DNA from: Blastobasis lacticolella
Taxonomy: Eukaryota; Arthropoda; Insecta; Lepidoptera; Blastobasidae
Direction: 5' to 3'
DNA: 64,000 nucleotides
Assembly: GCA_905147135.1 (NCBI GenBank)
Contig: LR990058.1
Span: 14,979,349-15,043,348, forward strand
The translations under genes and the position numbers were made by a program. Numbering within the stretch: position 1 is the first letter of the stretch; every line of letters starts with the position of its first letter. The notes under the pieces are model-generated. The model was given only the letters and a program-made list of their open reading frames with translations, made no database searches and was not told where the DNA came from. This document shows positions 24,601 to 30,305 of the stretch, one piece after another.

Positions 24601-27600
24601 AGGTACGAAAGAGCCCTGGATACTAGCGACCTGACCCCAATGTTGGAACTAATTATGATTTTAATGCTATTTGAGGTGGTATTAATATTATCATCCTTAA
24701 AAGTGATAGCGTTTGTACCCTGTGTGTGTGTGGTACACAAGGCCAGTAATATTCCTAATGTTCTGGTTAACTTTTTATTGTTTTATTTATTCGGACGGGA
24801 CCGAATTTGAAATGTTATCTAATACACTCTCGTGGATTCCAAATGGCAGTATACCTAGGCAAGCTTGGATTGAATTTGATAGTTCCTTTTAGTGATCGTT
24901 TAATTCGAACATCCTAACTGGGACCAAAATGGGATACGGGGCTGAACGATGATTGTTCAAAGTGTCATACGAAGCATTCGTATTAAAACAATTACTTAAA
25001 ATGTTATCACAAATTCGTTAGAATCTTCATATGGATCAGTATTATTCTGCAATCAAAATTGCAAATCGAGAGAAGTGCGGCAAGTGAGAATGAATGAGAT
25101 TAATCGCATCTGCTGCGATAGCCTCCGAGTCCTGTTTGCAGGATAAATAGCGCTCACAGTCGGTATTGACGCGAGACATGAAATCGGTAATCTACCGATA
25201 CCTCAATCATAGTCTGTCTAACTGTGTGGACTATCTATCGGTAAGCCGAGTCAGAGAGTTTCCACTCTATGTCCTTTACTCTCTTGAGTCCTCGTCAACC
25301 TTAATATCACATAACGAAATATGCCGCGCTAGATTCTTTGCATGAAGGTATTCAATACTTCCTTGACAATTTACGGGGGATATTTATGCAAAAGTTTAAG
25401 TAGCTATTATATTTTTAAATACATTTTAACAGTAGATAAAAAATATTGTGTGCAATCAGCTGTATTGTAGCGCTGGACAAGCTGCTACTGACAGCGCAAT
25501 AAGTTGAGCGAACTTATATTGTGCAACGGGAAAGGGACGAAAATATATACAGTGATTGTGCTATAATGTCGCTTTTCTCCAGTTAAAAAAAAAAAAAATT
25601 AAGTGAAATTCTCAAAATTAAAACATATAAACACTAGAATTTTACACATATTTTTAGGTTGCAAGTTGCTTTTGTTAAAGTAGACTATGAATCCGAGACA
25701 TTGAAGTAATCTGGGCCTCGTTAACATTGCTTAGACATTCCTCGAAGTCATTGCCAATGCAAATGATATCGTCTTAGTATAGCACGGATTTTAAGCCTTG
25801 AGACCTTAAGAAGGTGAAGACCTTAGTCGTCACTTTAGTAAAGGCTAAAAATTTGTAAATTCTGCCATCGAATTAAAGCTTTTATGGTTCACAATTTTAA
25901 ATTTATCATATTTAAAAATGTGTTTCTTGAAATTTATTTTGAAATGGTTCTGTGGTCCGATATACGTGGTCGGTATAAATTTATTTGTGATTTTCGGTGG
26001 TGTTCGGCTGAACACTCTGAAATCGCACCCAAATCTACTAACATTTTAATGGACTAGGGGACTTCTTTTTGTCAGGAGCAAAAAGTTTGGTATTGGTCAG
26101 GAGACAGAATACTTGTCTATACCAGGGGCAACATAGATATTGTGCCACGGACTTATAGAATGGAACTTCTAAGCCGTCCTGAATCAATGCCAACAATTAA
26201 TTATAAAATAATTGTCCGCGACCAACGTGGCGCACCTGAGTCACTTAGGTGACTATGTAGGCGCGGCTGCGGCGGCCGGCGGCTTCCGCGGCGCGGGGGC
26301 TGCTTGGCCGGCGCTCGCTGCGGATACCCGGTGACGGCCGGCGCGGGGGGACCGGCTATTTCCCCGGGCTCGCGTGGGCGAGCAAGGGGTATGTCGATGG
26401 AGCCAATTCGCACACAGTACTTCCGAATAGCGTTTCGTTTCGGTGAGTGTTACGGACGACATTCAAGAACGCCTTATCGTTAGGCGTTATTATTATCAGT
26501 TTTATTCTCGATTTCGAGTCCATAAAATAAAGATCGCAAGAGTATGAGGCGGGCGTCACTCATATATTTGACGGCGATGAATATGGTTCTCCTCGTTGGA
26601 GTACGTGTTGCGGCGCGGATGACCGCAACGAAGGCGCCGAGTCGCCGCCGCGCCGTCGCCGCTTTCTTGTCGCGGCCGCGGGCGCTCTCGGTTATCGAGC
26701 CTAAACTTTATTATTACGAAATTTTATTTTTGAGCCTGGGGTAATTTATGTTTTCCGGCACTAAATAACTCTTAAGGATCTTTTCCTTGTAAGGGAGTCA
26801 CAATAGACTCATATTGTTATGTATTTTGTTCCCGTGCTCGGGTTCGATGTGGATATTGGCTTCGAGGGCCCGCACCAGCTGAGTTAGACCCAACTGTGCG
26901 CGGGCGCATCGGACGGCACCGACGAAGGTTCTTTCGCTACTCTAGCGGCGACGGCGACCTGGGGCAGGTCTGTTGACGCCTCAGTAGCAAGTAATACCTC
27001 TCAGTAATTGCGTCGGAGGTGTGTCGATGTCTAAAACCGCAGACAAATTCATATTATGTCCGTTTTAGAACAAACGAGTTTAGGAACGAGTGGTCGATTA
27101 CACCCCCTACTTTACTAGTAGGTACTTAATGCCCCACTGTTTAAAGTATTATTCTCATCGTTCATCGAGTGTTCATAATATATTAAGGTGTTGGTATTGA
27201 TCCCCGATCAACTAAAAACCATTCCGAAGATAAAACCACGGATATGTGAAGAATGTGGGTATCTCCACAAAATAAATCCGCACTGCCGATTCTCGATCGA
27301 CGGTGGCGGGTAGGTAGATGTCATAGACCTCTAAATCATTCTTGATCATCAGCAGGTTGAGACACTTGGGATTATTGCACATAGCCTTCGTGATGGTTCA
27401 CGACCAACCTCCAGGTTCTGTGTCGATACCGTCGTGTTGGTTCTCGACCAACATCCAGGTGAATATGCACATTGCCTTCGTGATGGTTCACGACCAACCT
27501 CCAGGCTCTGTGTCGATACCGTCGTGTTGGTTCTCGACCAACATCCAGGTGAATATGCACATTGCCTTCGTGATGGTTCTCGACCAACCTCCAGGCTTTG

Positions 27601-29568
27601 TGTCGATACCGTCGTGTTGGTTCTCGACCAACATCCAGGTGTATAATTTTACCGTCGCGTTGATTCTCGACCAACGTCCAGGTTTTTACCATCGTGTTGA
27701 CTCACGGCCAACCCCCAGGTTTTACATTGAAACACTCGATGCATAAATTACACGTATCACATTAAGCGAAAATCGCGTAAAATAGAAACTTACTTAGTTT
27801 TAATCGGTATCTAAAAACCTCGATCATGACCAGGTTGAGAAACTAGATTATTGCATATTGCCTTCGTGATGATTCACGATCAACCCCCAGGCGGTGTATG
27901 CGTAGTTATTTGATATTGTCGTGTTGATTCTCGACCAACCTCCAGATGAAATTTTAAATATATTCTTCATTTTTTATTGTATATACATTAAAGCTAAATC
28001 ACCGTCGTGTTGACTCACGGCCAACCCCCCGGTTTTGTATTAATACACTCAATGCATAAATTATAAAAGTAACTACATTCGGCGAAAATATTGTAGGTAC
28101 TTACATGAATTTTTATCGGAATCTGAAGTGGAATCCGAGAATATCGCCACTTTGTGACATCGTAGATTTTTGCTTTTTCTTTTAAAATACCGAATCTTGT
28201 TTTCGGCGCTGCGTTTCTACTTTTGAAATTAAATTTTAACAATTTGTTGTGCACCACGTGTGCACGATGTGCTCGCTACCTCGCACGAAAAAGGAATGAC
28301 GTAAAGATGGCGGCTGGCTGTATCGATACGTAGGATCGAAAAAAAATGATCGATTGAAAACAAATCGATTTTACTTTAAATAAACGTGCGAAGCTACCTT
28401 GTAGGCTAAAGGGACTACGTTGTGAATTATCTTATATCTGAAGAATGAAGCGACGAAATATAATCACTAAAATTCCTCTAGTCGGATATTACCTACTTTA
28501 TGTTCTTGTTAATGGTATTTATTTGGCTTACAAAAAAGTTAGCTGTCTTTGTCGTTATTGAAAATTCAAATAATAACATTTGTAATACATTTGCAATGCA
28601 TGGTTTAATTATAATATCGCCTACGCCCATGAAGCTATACATACTTACAAGCTACGTTTGAGATGGATAAATTGTTGTTATTTTTATGTGTTATATTTTT
28701 GTTGTAACCTAGAGACTAACGACTTGTTCTTTTTACTTATCATTTTTTTATTTTCATTTTCTCTACAAAATTATTTCTCAGGCGAGCAAACGCCCAAAAG
28801 GCGTAGTCTTAACGCTAATTCTTGGTACCGGTAACCTTCTTCTGCCTGCGTAGTAGCGACTTTAAATTCTACCTACGTTTGCGCAAATAGTACCCACGTT
28901 TGCGCAAAGTTGCCACGAAGTTGGTTAAGAAGATTGCCGCGACTACCACGTTTCTATAGGCTTCTTTAATTTTTATGCTAGAAACTTTAAATTTTAAATG
29001 CAATTGAGATTTTATTATCGGCCATTTTTATTCCGCGTTTTATATCTACCAGTTTTATACACTCCTTTGCAAAAAAAATTAACGGACACAATATGGGCAA
29101 TTTTCATACAATCCATACAATTTCTAGACCACGGATCTCTCTCTTCCATACAACTTGTATGAAATCGATATTCCGACGCTAATTTTCCCGCTGCGGCGTA
29201 TACAGCCTTTTCAATCGATTAGGTACCTTAGGAACAGATCTCCTTCATCTATGCTCTAGATGTGTATAATCAGATTGTACCAGAACCTTCCCAGATGGGT
29301 ATCCAAATTGTCCGGATTGTATGTAAATTGCCCATGTGCCTGTTTTTTTTTTGCAATTTCTTAGATGCGACGTAGGGTTATCTGCTCGTTTGAGATGATA
29401 GTTATATAAAAAACTTACACAAGTACGTTTTTTTTATACATCAACTTAATTTCTTTTTTTCAGGCAAAACAGGCGACCGAGTATAAATGTCCCAAGTGCA
29501 TGAGGTTTACGACAGAGGACTACGCGAAATTGGAAGACCATTTCGATTTTTGCCTCGACGACTTCTAA
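535..29568 (+). CDS. optineurin/NEMO (Kenny)-family ubiquitin-binding adaptor, 3' part of gene
   Basis: This gene-level entry covers exons 535-645, 1308-1409, 1923-2051, 2751-2852, 3440-3576, 4152-4301, 5707-5806, 6742-6890, 7402-7513 and 14564-14659, then either 21332-21493 or 29464-29568. The ten internal exons sum to 1188 nt, exactly 396 codons, with GT-AG borders and matching phases throughout. The product is a long coiled coil rich in E, K, L and Q. It leads to a UBAN-like motif with core SDFEAERSAR across the exon 8/9 junction, then a Pro/Ala linker and a terminal CxxC...HxxxC finger. That order is characteristic of NEMO and optineurin, which bind linear or K63 ubiquitin chains and scaffold IKK or TBK1 in the cytoplasm. 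The N-terminus lies left of the window. With at least 430 residues visible, the protein should exceed human NEMO (about 419), which leans towards optineurin-like, but insect Kenny cannot be excluded. Confidence 0.85.
1308..1409 (+). CDS. coiled-coil exon 2
   Basis: Thirty-four codons (LHLSGMETEY...KLEVSSSE) lie between a ttttcag acceptor and a gtaagt donor, phase 0 at both ends. It is too short to be called as an ORF, but it is supported by its splice sites, its frame and its heptad-type sequence (MNGLNTQIKKLQTKLEV). Confidence 0.8.
1923..2051 (+). CDS. coiled-coil exon 3
   Basis: Forty-three codons (SMVSMSEITERD...LRILELETVK) run from a cactttcag acceptor to a gttaga donor, phase 0. Strong heptad periodicity of L, I and V continues the coiled coil. 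The reading frame runs on past the donor into AT-rich sequence without coding character, which marks the exon end. Confidence 0.8.
2431..2640 (+). mobile_element. tRNA-derived SINE, second family
   Basis: A tRNA-like start (ggttcagttggttaaccgg) and box B (gggttcgatttcc at 2469-2481) are followed by a body with tgtatttaaaaatgta-like AT-rich sequence. Related pieces in the other orientation are at about 13885-13995 and 14420-14515. Confidence 0.65.
2751..2852 (+). CDS. coiled-coil exon 4
   Basis: Thirty-four codons (LEYAKGKGAAAETAK...LKEAQTT) follow a ttcattccag acceptor and end at a consensus gtgagt donor, phase 0. The exon is GC-rich in an AT-rich setting, as usual for coding sequence here. 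It carries a helical A/E/K/Q-rich segment. Confidence 0.82.
3285..3309. repeat. (TG)n microsatellite
   Basis: A short tg-rich run (tgtgtatgtgtgtgtgtgtg) lies in the intron between exons 4 and 5. Confidence 0.8.
3440..3576 (+). CDS. coiled-coil exon 5
   Basis: The exon has 45 codons plus two bases (VFQPMRCSLSTERDA...LADLLNAVTHG). The acceptor is tctcgccag. The donor gtttgt at 3577 leaves GG, which is completed by the first A of exon 6 to a Gly codon. The frame stays open past the donor, so the end rests on phase matching. The segment contains two Cys residues (RCSL, GLCSD) and a helical LYDKTLKHLADLL stretch. Confidence 0.75.
4152..4301 (+). CDS. helical exon 6
   Basis: The 150-nt exon follows tctctccacag and ends before gtgagt. 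It encodes TSESLVQTLAVVSSLHD, a segment with RLDKTTADQVRQGLANA, and QKQHSTALNNV. The first base completes a Gly codon from exon 5, and the last two bases (GT) join the first C of exon 7 as Val. It is not visible as a long ORF but is well supported by both splice sites and phase. Confidence 0.8.
4601..4949 (+). mobile_element. tRNA-derived SINE, full copy
   Basis: The head is tRNA-like, with box A (ggttgccgagcggttag) and box B (gggttcgaatcc). The body reads ...ctaaccgatgctcttacggtgagggaaaacatcg... and gacctgccaaatcccgg. The body recurs at 40800-41016 and, split, at 54586-54754 plus 55173-55262. It lies in the intron between coding exons 6 and 7. It is not a functional tRNA: the acceptor stem does not close and the body is appended. 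Confidence 0.82.
5140..5480 (-). repeat. interspersed repeat (gggccacctgatggaaagtg family)
   Basis: ggcaaacaggcaagtgggcc and cacctgatggaaagtggtca recur at 5820-5880, 6545-6640 and 44886-45075. These are fragments of one dispersed family spread through the introns of the optineurin/NEMO-like gene and the right flank. Orientation is uncertain. Confidence 0.55.
5595..5648. repeat. short tandem repeat near exon 7
   Basis: About 2.5 copies of actttatacacgtgatttca (about 23-bp unit) lie 60 bp before the acceptor of exon 7. Confidence 0.8.
5707..5806 (+). CDS. helical exon 7
   Basis: The 100-nt exon runs from a gcccccag acceptor to a gtaagt donor. It encodes AQVKGALSIFEGIFKDHKD and then MLQKAAENKEVTTE. 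One leading base completes a Val codon and the exon ends in phase 0. The sequence after the donor is a fragment of an interspersed repeat. Confidence 0.82.
6341..6535. repeat. 42-bp minisatellite
   Basis: Four to five copies of a 42-bp unit (cttattctttgagagtttat, ttctaagaatagacttaac) stand head to tail in the intron between exons 7 and 8. Confidence 0.88.
6742..6890 (+). CDS. exon 8: CC2/UBAN entry segment
   Basis: The 149-nt exon (acceptor ccattccccag, donor gtgagt) encodes NASAAPNIEALTAGLLARS, then QEIDILKTQLVELKVDKENV and ELMKAQLELYK. This matches the helix that precedes the UBAN motif in NEMO and optineurin, where the family pattern is roughly QLxVYxxDF. The last codon is split AA|G across the junction with exon 9. 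Confidence 0.87.
6928..7025 (-). mobile_element. RTE-like LINE 3' end fragment
   Basis: A (tca)n run precedes cagccgaaagacgtccactg and ggtcatcggtccaccttgtg, the complement of the RTE polymerase end. It lies in the intron between exons 8 and 9. Confidence 0.6.
7402..7513 (+). CDS. exon 9: UBAN ubiquitin-binding core
   Basis: The 112-nt exon (acceptor ctgatttcag, donor gtaggt) encodes SDFEAERSARATLAGEKE and then LADARLRMAIKQYQDLKSE. DFxxERxxR is the signature of the NEMO/optineurin/ABIN UBAN motif, whose Asp-Phe and Glu-Arg residues contact linear di-ubiquitin in known structures. The following K/L/E helix corresponds to the leucine-zipper part. The exon ends in phase 0. Family membership rests mainly on this exon and on the terminal fingers. 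Confidence 0.9.
7567..7982. mobile_element. MITE family M418, copy 1
   Basis: The element starts atgagcagttttccaatagg and ends, inverted, as aacactcctcatt. Its interior carries actcactagatggcgccccg and, at the other end, gcgccatctattgatgc. The same element recurs at 48733-49150, 54755-55172 and 55682-56078. It directly abuts the left end of the 5-kb element. Confidence 0.8.
7983..8318. repeat. 333-bp inverted-repeat block at the left end of element copy 1
   Basis: The block is bounded by inverted repeats of about 58 bp (7983-8041 against 8255-8318) that contain the palindrome gaacttcgcgaagttc. Its interior (8042-8190) matches the right terminus of the big element. Directly after it (8316-8363) the outermost 50 bp of the right terminus are repeated again. 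The same arrangement is at 23733-24110. Confidence 0.75.
9532..9807 (-). pseudogene. DIRS-like RNase H fragment
   Basis: A 91-codon minus-strand frame includes ILVRVDNTTAISYVNCQG and YAKNLARHI. DNTTAISYxN is the recognisable RNase H segment of DIRS-type polymerases. It lies downstream of the RT fragment in the same orientation, the normal RT then RNase H order, with degraded sequence in between. Only part survives in copy 2 (about 25275-25375). Confidence 0.72.
10105..10557 (-). pseudogene. DIRS-like reverse transcriptase fragment
   Basis: A 150-codon open frame contains MAEFTNFQPYRISISVAPRG, FTKVTTKVFTFLRSQ and the catalytic box YLDD at residues 117-120, followed by CIGNDFEECLSNVNE. The order Pro-Tyr...SxAPRxFTK...LRSxG...YLDDxxxIGxxxEECL is the pattern of DIRS/PAT-type reverse transcriptases. 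Upstream motifs are eroded and there is no full-length polymerase frame, so it is a remnant. The homologous stretch in copy 2 (about 25690-26000) has deletions and an in-frame stop near the YLDD box. Confidence 0.75.
11944..12610. repeat. iteron-like tandem array (about 45/90-bp units), copy 1
   Basis: Three perfect-period 90-bp units start at 11944, 12034 and 12124 (cacattgccttcgtgatgg). Each contains two copies of a motif close to ttctcgaccaacatccagg about 45 bp apart. Degenerate copies continue to about 12600 (ctcacggccaacccccagg and relatives), about a dozen in all. The open frames across it on both strands arise from periodicity and are not taken as genes. Confidence 0.85.
13044..13205 (-). 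mobile_element. RTE-like LINE 3' end fragment
   Basis: Antisense tail with cacagctgggcataggcctt and ccaggtcgtcggtccatct, directly right of the 5-kb element copy 1. Confidence 0.6.
13206..14563. other. right part of the intron between exons 9 and 10
   Basis: Repeat-rich: an AT-rich stretch, a piece with cgaacgtagccgataggttc (related to 21860-21890 and 36600), then the foldback pair 13594-14425. No coding sequence is seen before exon 10. Confidence 0.5.
13594..14425. repeat. foldback pair of an interspersed repeat with a SINE tail in the loop
   Basis: The sequence at 13594-13790 (cagcccgtaacagtccactg, ccacgcttggcaggcgggtt) is repeated inverted at 14219-14420. Between them 13770-13884 is repeated inverted at 13991-14060, with an AT-rich SINE tail in the middle. 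A 29-bp unit around actctgccggacaccacacg is duplicated at 13833-13884. Other copies are at 47768-48067 (-) and 58726-58960 (+). Confidence 0.7.
14564..14659 (+). CDS. exon 10: Pro/Ala/Gly-rich linker
   Basis: Thirty-two codons (VESIRKLGVAAGGASPPGPR, then RAAPRASPNGNA) lie between a cccccttag acceptor and a gtaagt donor, phase 0 at both ends, so skipping it would keep the frame. It is extremely GC-rich compared with its AT-rich surroundings. It forms the flexible linker between the UBAN helix and the terminal finger, as in NEMO and optineurin. Introns of about 7.0 kb (left) and 6.7 kb (right) flank it. Confidence 0.82.
14728..15680. repeat. interspersed repeat with internal subrepeats
   Basis: Modules of about 200 bp with gacattttgaattcgacatt and tattaaaaagtcactgaatc recur in both orientations. 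A related copy is at 42525-42945. The LINE at 15169-15532 interrupts it. Confidence 0.6.
15159..15542 (+). mobile_element. 5'-truncated LINE with 10-bp target-site duplication
   Basis: The 10-mer ccatctgtat occurs at 15159-15168 and 15533-15542, framing a GC-richer insert in an AT-rich repeat. The insert begins with the end of an RT-type ORF, CNHILWECETSAALFLLG then a stop. This CxxHxxxxC pattern is the usual terminal zinc-knuckle of non-LTR LINE polymerases. About 360 bp of 3' sequence follow. Confidence 0.75.
15993..16391. mobile_element. 399-bp foldback (palindromic) element
   Basis: The left end atatatgtcgcagccaaatg is inverted at the right as ccggctgcgacatataca. Inner segments also pair: gctagctatttaagcagtta with taactgctcaaaaagctagc, and gcctcgagttaacggagctc with gagctgcgtaaactcgaggc. 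Almost the whole element could fold into one hairpin. Confidence 0.8.
16490..16534. repeat. perfect 17-bp stem hairpin
   Basis: aattctcctatcttaca (16490-16506) is the exact reverse complement of 16518-16534, with an 11-nt loop. It lies in the intron between exon 10 and exon A. It is too short for a normal pre-miRNA; no function is assigned. Confidence 0.85.
17425..17760. repeat. moderately GC-rich interspersed repeat
   Basis: The stretch with ttttcccgacgtttcagtag and gttacacccaccgtggtcac resembles a common lepidopteran interspersed repeat from memory. It is flanked by inverted ttacacgggac (about 17434) and gtcccgtgtaata (17598). The ORFs here are not protein-like. Confidence 0.45.
17761..20701. 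other. intron between exon 10 and exon A, AT-rich middle
   Basis: No coding sequence is seen. A dispersed-repeat fragment with ccggcgacttcgtccgcttt starts near 18600 and a tail with aacagacagacagacgcggc near 19280. A short (gggta)n run is at 19463-19482. Confidence 0.45.
20702..20880 (+). mobile_element. jockey/CR1-like LINE 3' end
   Basis: One frame reads EEWSTLSASVFPDHYSLDAF then KAGVNRLVLD and ends at TAG 20862-20864, followed by a (taa)n tail. W..LP/S.SVFP..Y.L..FK is the usual C-terminal signature of jockey/CR1-type LINE polymerases. It is tail-to-tail with the next fragment. Confidence 0.7.
20881..21205 (-). mobile_element. jockey/CR1-like LINE 3' fragment, antisense
   Basis: The minus frame contains RTSRFSSTFVVRTAKEWIAL then SASVFPDHCYLDAFKV, the same C-terminal LINE motif as at 20702. 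It ends only about 125 bp before the candidate acceptor of exon A, and with 20702-20880 it forms an inverted pair. Further copies are at 37925-38085, 42425-42520 and 62640-62805. Confidence 0.72.
21332..21493 (+). CDS. alternative last exon A: CxxC...HxxxC zinc finger with stop
   Basis: The exon encodes VRKKKKLSDTSDSVEGDIA, an acidic/Pro linker, then a finger with CPVC, a 12-residue spacer, HVESC, LQ and TAG. The CxxC-x12-HxxxC spacing equals that of the NEMO and optineurin C-terminal ubiquitin-binding fingers. The likely acceptor is the AG at 21330-21331 (phase 0). The AG at 21339-21340 is also in phase, and both have a weak pyrimidine tract. AATAAA-type signals lie at about 22685, 22702 and 23147. 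The nearest upstream sequence is a LINE fragment. It could instead be used as an ordinary terminal exon, with exon B as the rarer choice. Confidence 0.72.
   Translation, partial: VRKKKKLSDTSDSVEGDIARVDTPPPIAYPCPVCDKPLKSLILLQQHVESCLQ
21494..23732. other. 3' UTR of exon A and following intron
   Basis: No coding sequence is seen. A dispersed repeat piece is at 21580-21960 (accactaaggtggcacac). Possible polyadenylation signals lie at about 22685, 22702 and 23147. Two related short stretches with agcggaagaccttggt and agcggtagaccttggt are at about 22473 and 22998. Confidence 0.4.
23733..28464 (-). mobile_element. composite ITR element with DIRS-like pol remnants, copy 2
   Basis: This copy of about 4732 bp has the same layout and orientation as copy 1. 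It is about 330 bp shorter because of deletions: most of the RNase H fragment is missing (junction near 25375), part of the RT fragment near 25840, and another stretch near 25998. It still has the terminal inverted block (23733-24065), the inner terminus copy, the GC-rich blocks, the iteron array (27360-28025) and the right terminus. It lies between alternative last exons A and B. Strand follows the pol remnants. Confidence 0.75.
27360..28030. repeat. iteron-like tandem array, copy 2
   Basis: This is the same array as in copy 1, again with three 90-bp core units and a degenerate tail. Several core motifs read cctccagg where copy 1 reads catccagg, so the arrays have diverged slightly or been homogenised separately. 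Confidence 0.82.
28465..29463. other. intron between element copy 2 and exon B
   Basis: AT-rich sequence without coding potential. It ends in a long T-rich tract and a strong acceptor for exon B. Confidence 0.5.
29464..29568 (+). CDS. alternative last exon B: second CxxC...HxxxC zinc finger with stop
   Basis: Behind a strong tttctttttttcag acceptor, 34 codons encode AKQATEYK, the finger CPKC-x13-HFDFC, LDDF and TAA. CPKC is identical to the start of the human NEMO and optineurin fingers. It is phase 0 and so can be joined to exon 10, or to exon 9 directly. It cannot follow exon A in one protein because exon A ends in a stop. An AATAAA lies at 29865-29870, about 300 nt past the stop. A gtgagt just after the stop (29575) could be the donor of a 3'-UTR intron. 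Confidence 0.82.
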   Translation, partial: AKQATEYKCPKCMRFTTEDYAKLEDHFDFCLDDF

Positions 29569-30133
29569 GTTACTGTGAGTATATCAGTTGAGACTCGTTT
29601 ATGAATGTGATTAAACAATGCCTATATTTGTAGTAAAGACAAGTAGTGATTTGTGACTAGGAATTAATTTAGTTCTACCTCTGTTATTCGGTATTTGACT
29701 GTAGTTACAAATAACCTAAGAGCTAAAGCTATAGCTAAGAGCTAAAAGTTCAGATCAGAGATTTAAAAAAAACGTTTTATATCTTCGATATATTTTCGAA
29801 CTTCATTAAAAATTTTAAGAGTTAAGACTGTCATTCATATCACAATGCAATTGATTTGAAATCTAATAAAAAGCTCCAGCGAGTCAAATACCATATGGAT
29901 AGGCTGTTCCAAGTCTTACGTTTTTAGTCATGTAGATAGATACAAAATTCTGAACATACTTTGGTTACTGTGCAAGTCCACGCCAGGTTTTCTTTTATTG
30001 TCCACGACAATCTTATCGAGTCAAACAGTTCAATATGAAAGCTCATAGATGGCGCTTACAATAAATGCTGCATCGCGCTATTGAAGCGTTCCATCTTAGG
30101 TTCCATCTTACGCCCAGCATCCATAAAACTATA

Positions 30134-30305
30134 CAGGGTGTTACATAATATGTGTATAAAACCGTGTACTGGATGGAGTGCTAAATGTATTAAAACGATA
30201 GTTACAATTATTCCACGTACGACAGACATAATTGTACCTATCGTTTTCATACGTTTAGGACTCCATCCAGTTCACGGCTTCATACATATATTATGTAACA
30301 TCCTG
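30134..30305. mobile_element. TA-flanked MITE hairpin downstream of exon B
   Basis: The element is flanked by TA on both sides, begins cagggtgttacataatatg and ends inverted as catcctg. Arms of about 80 nt pair (accgtgtactggatggagtg with gactccatccagttcacggc). It lies about 565 bp past the stop of exon B, so it may be in the 3' UTR or just beyond. Confidence 0.82.
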
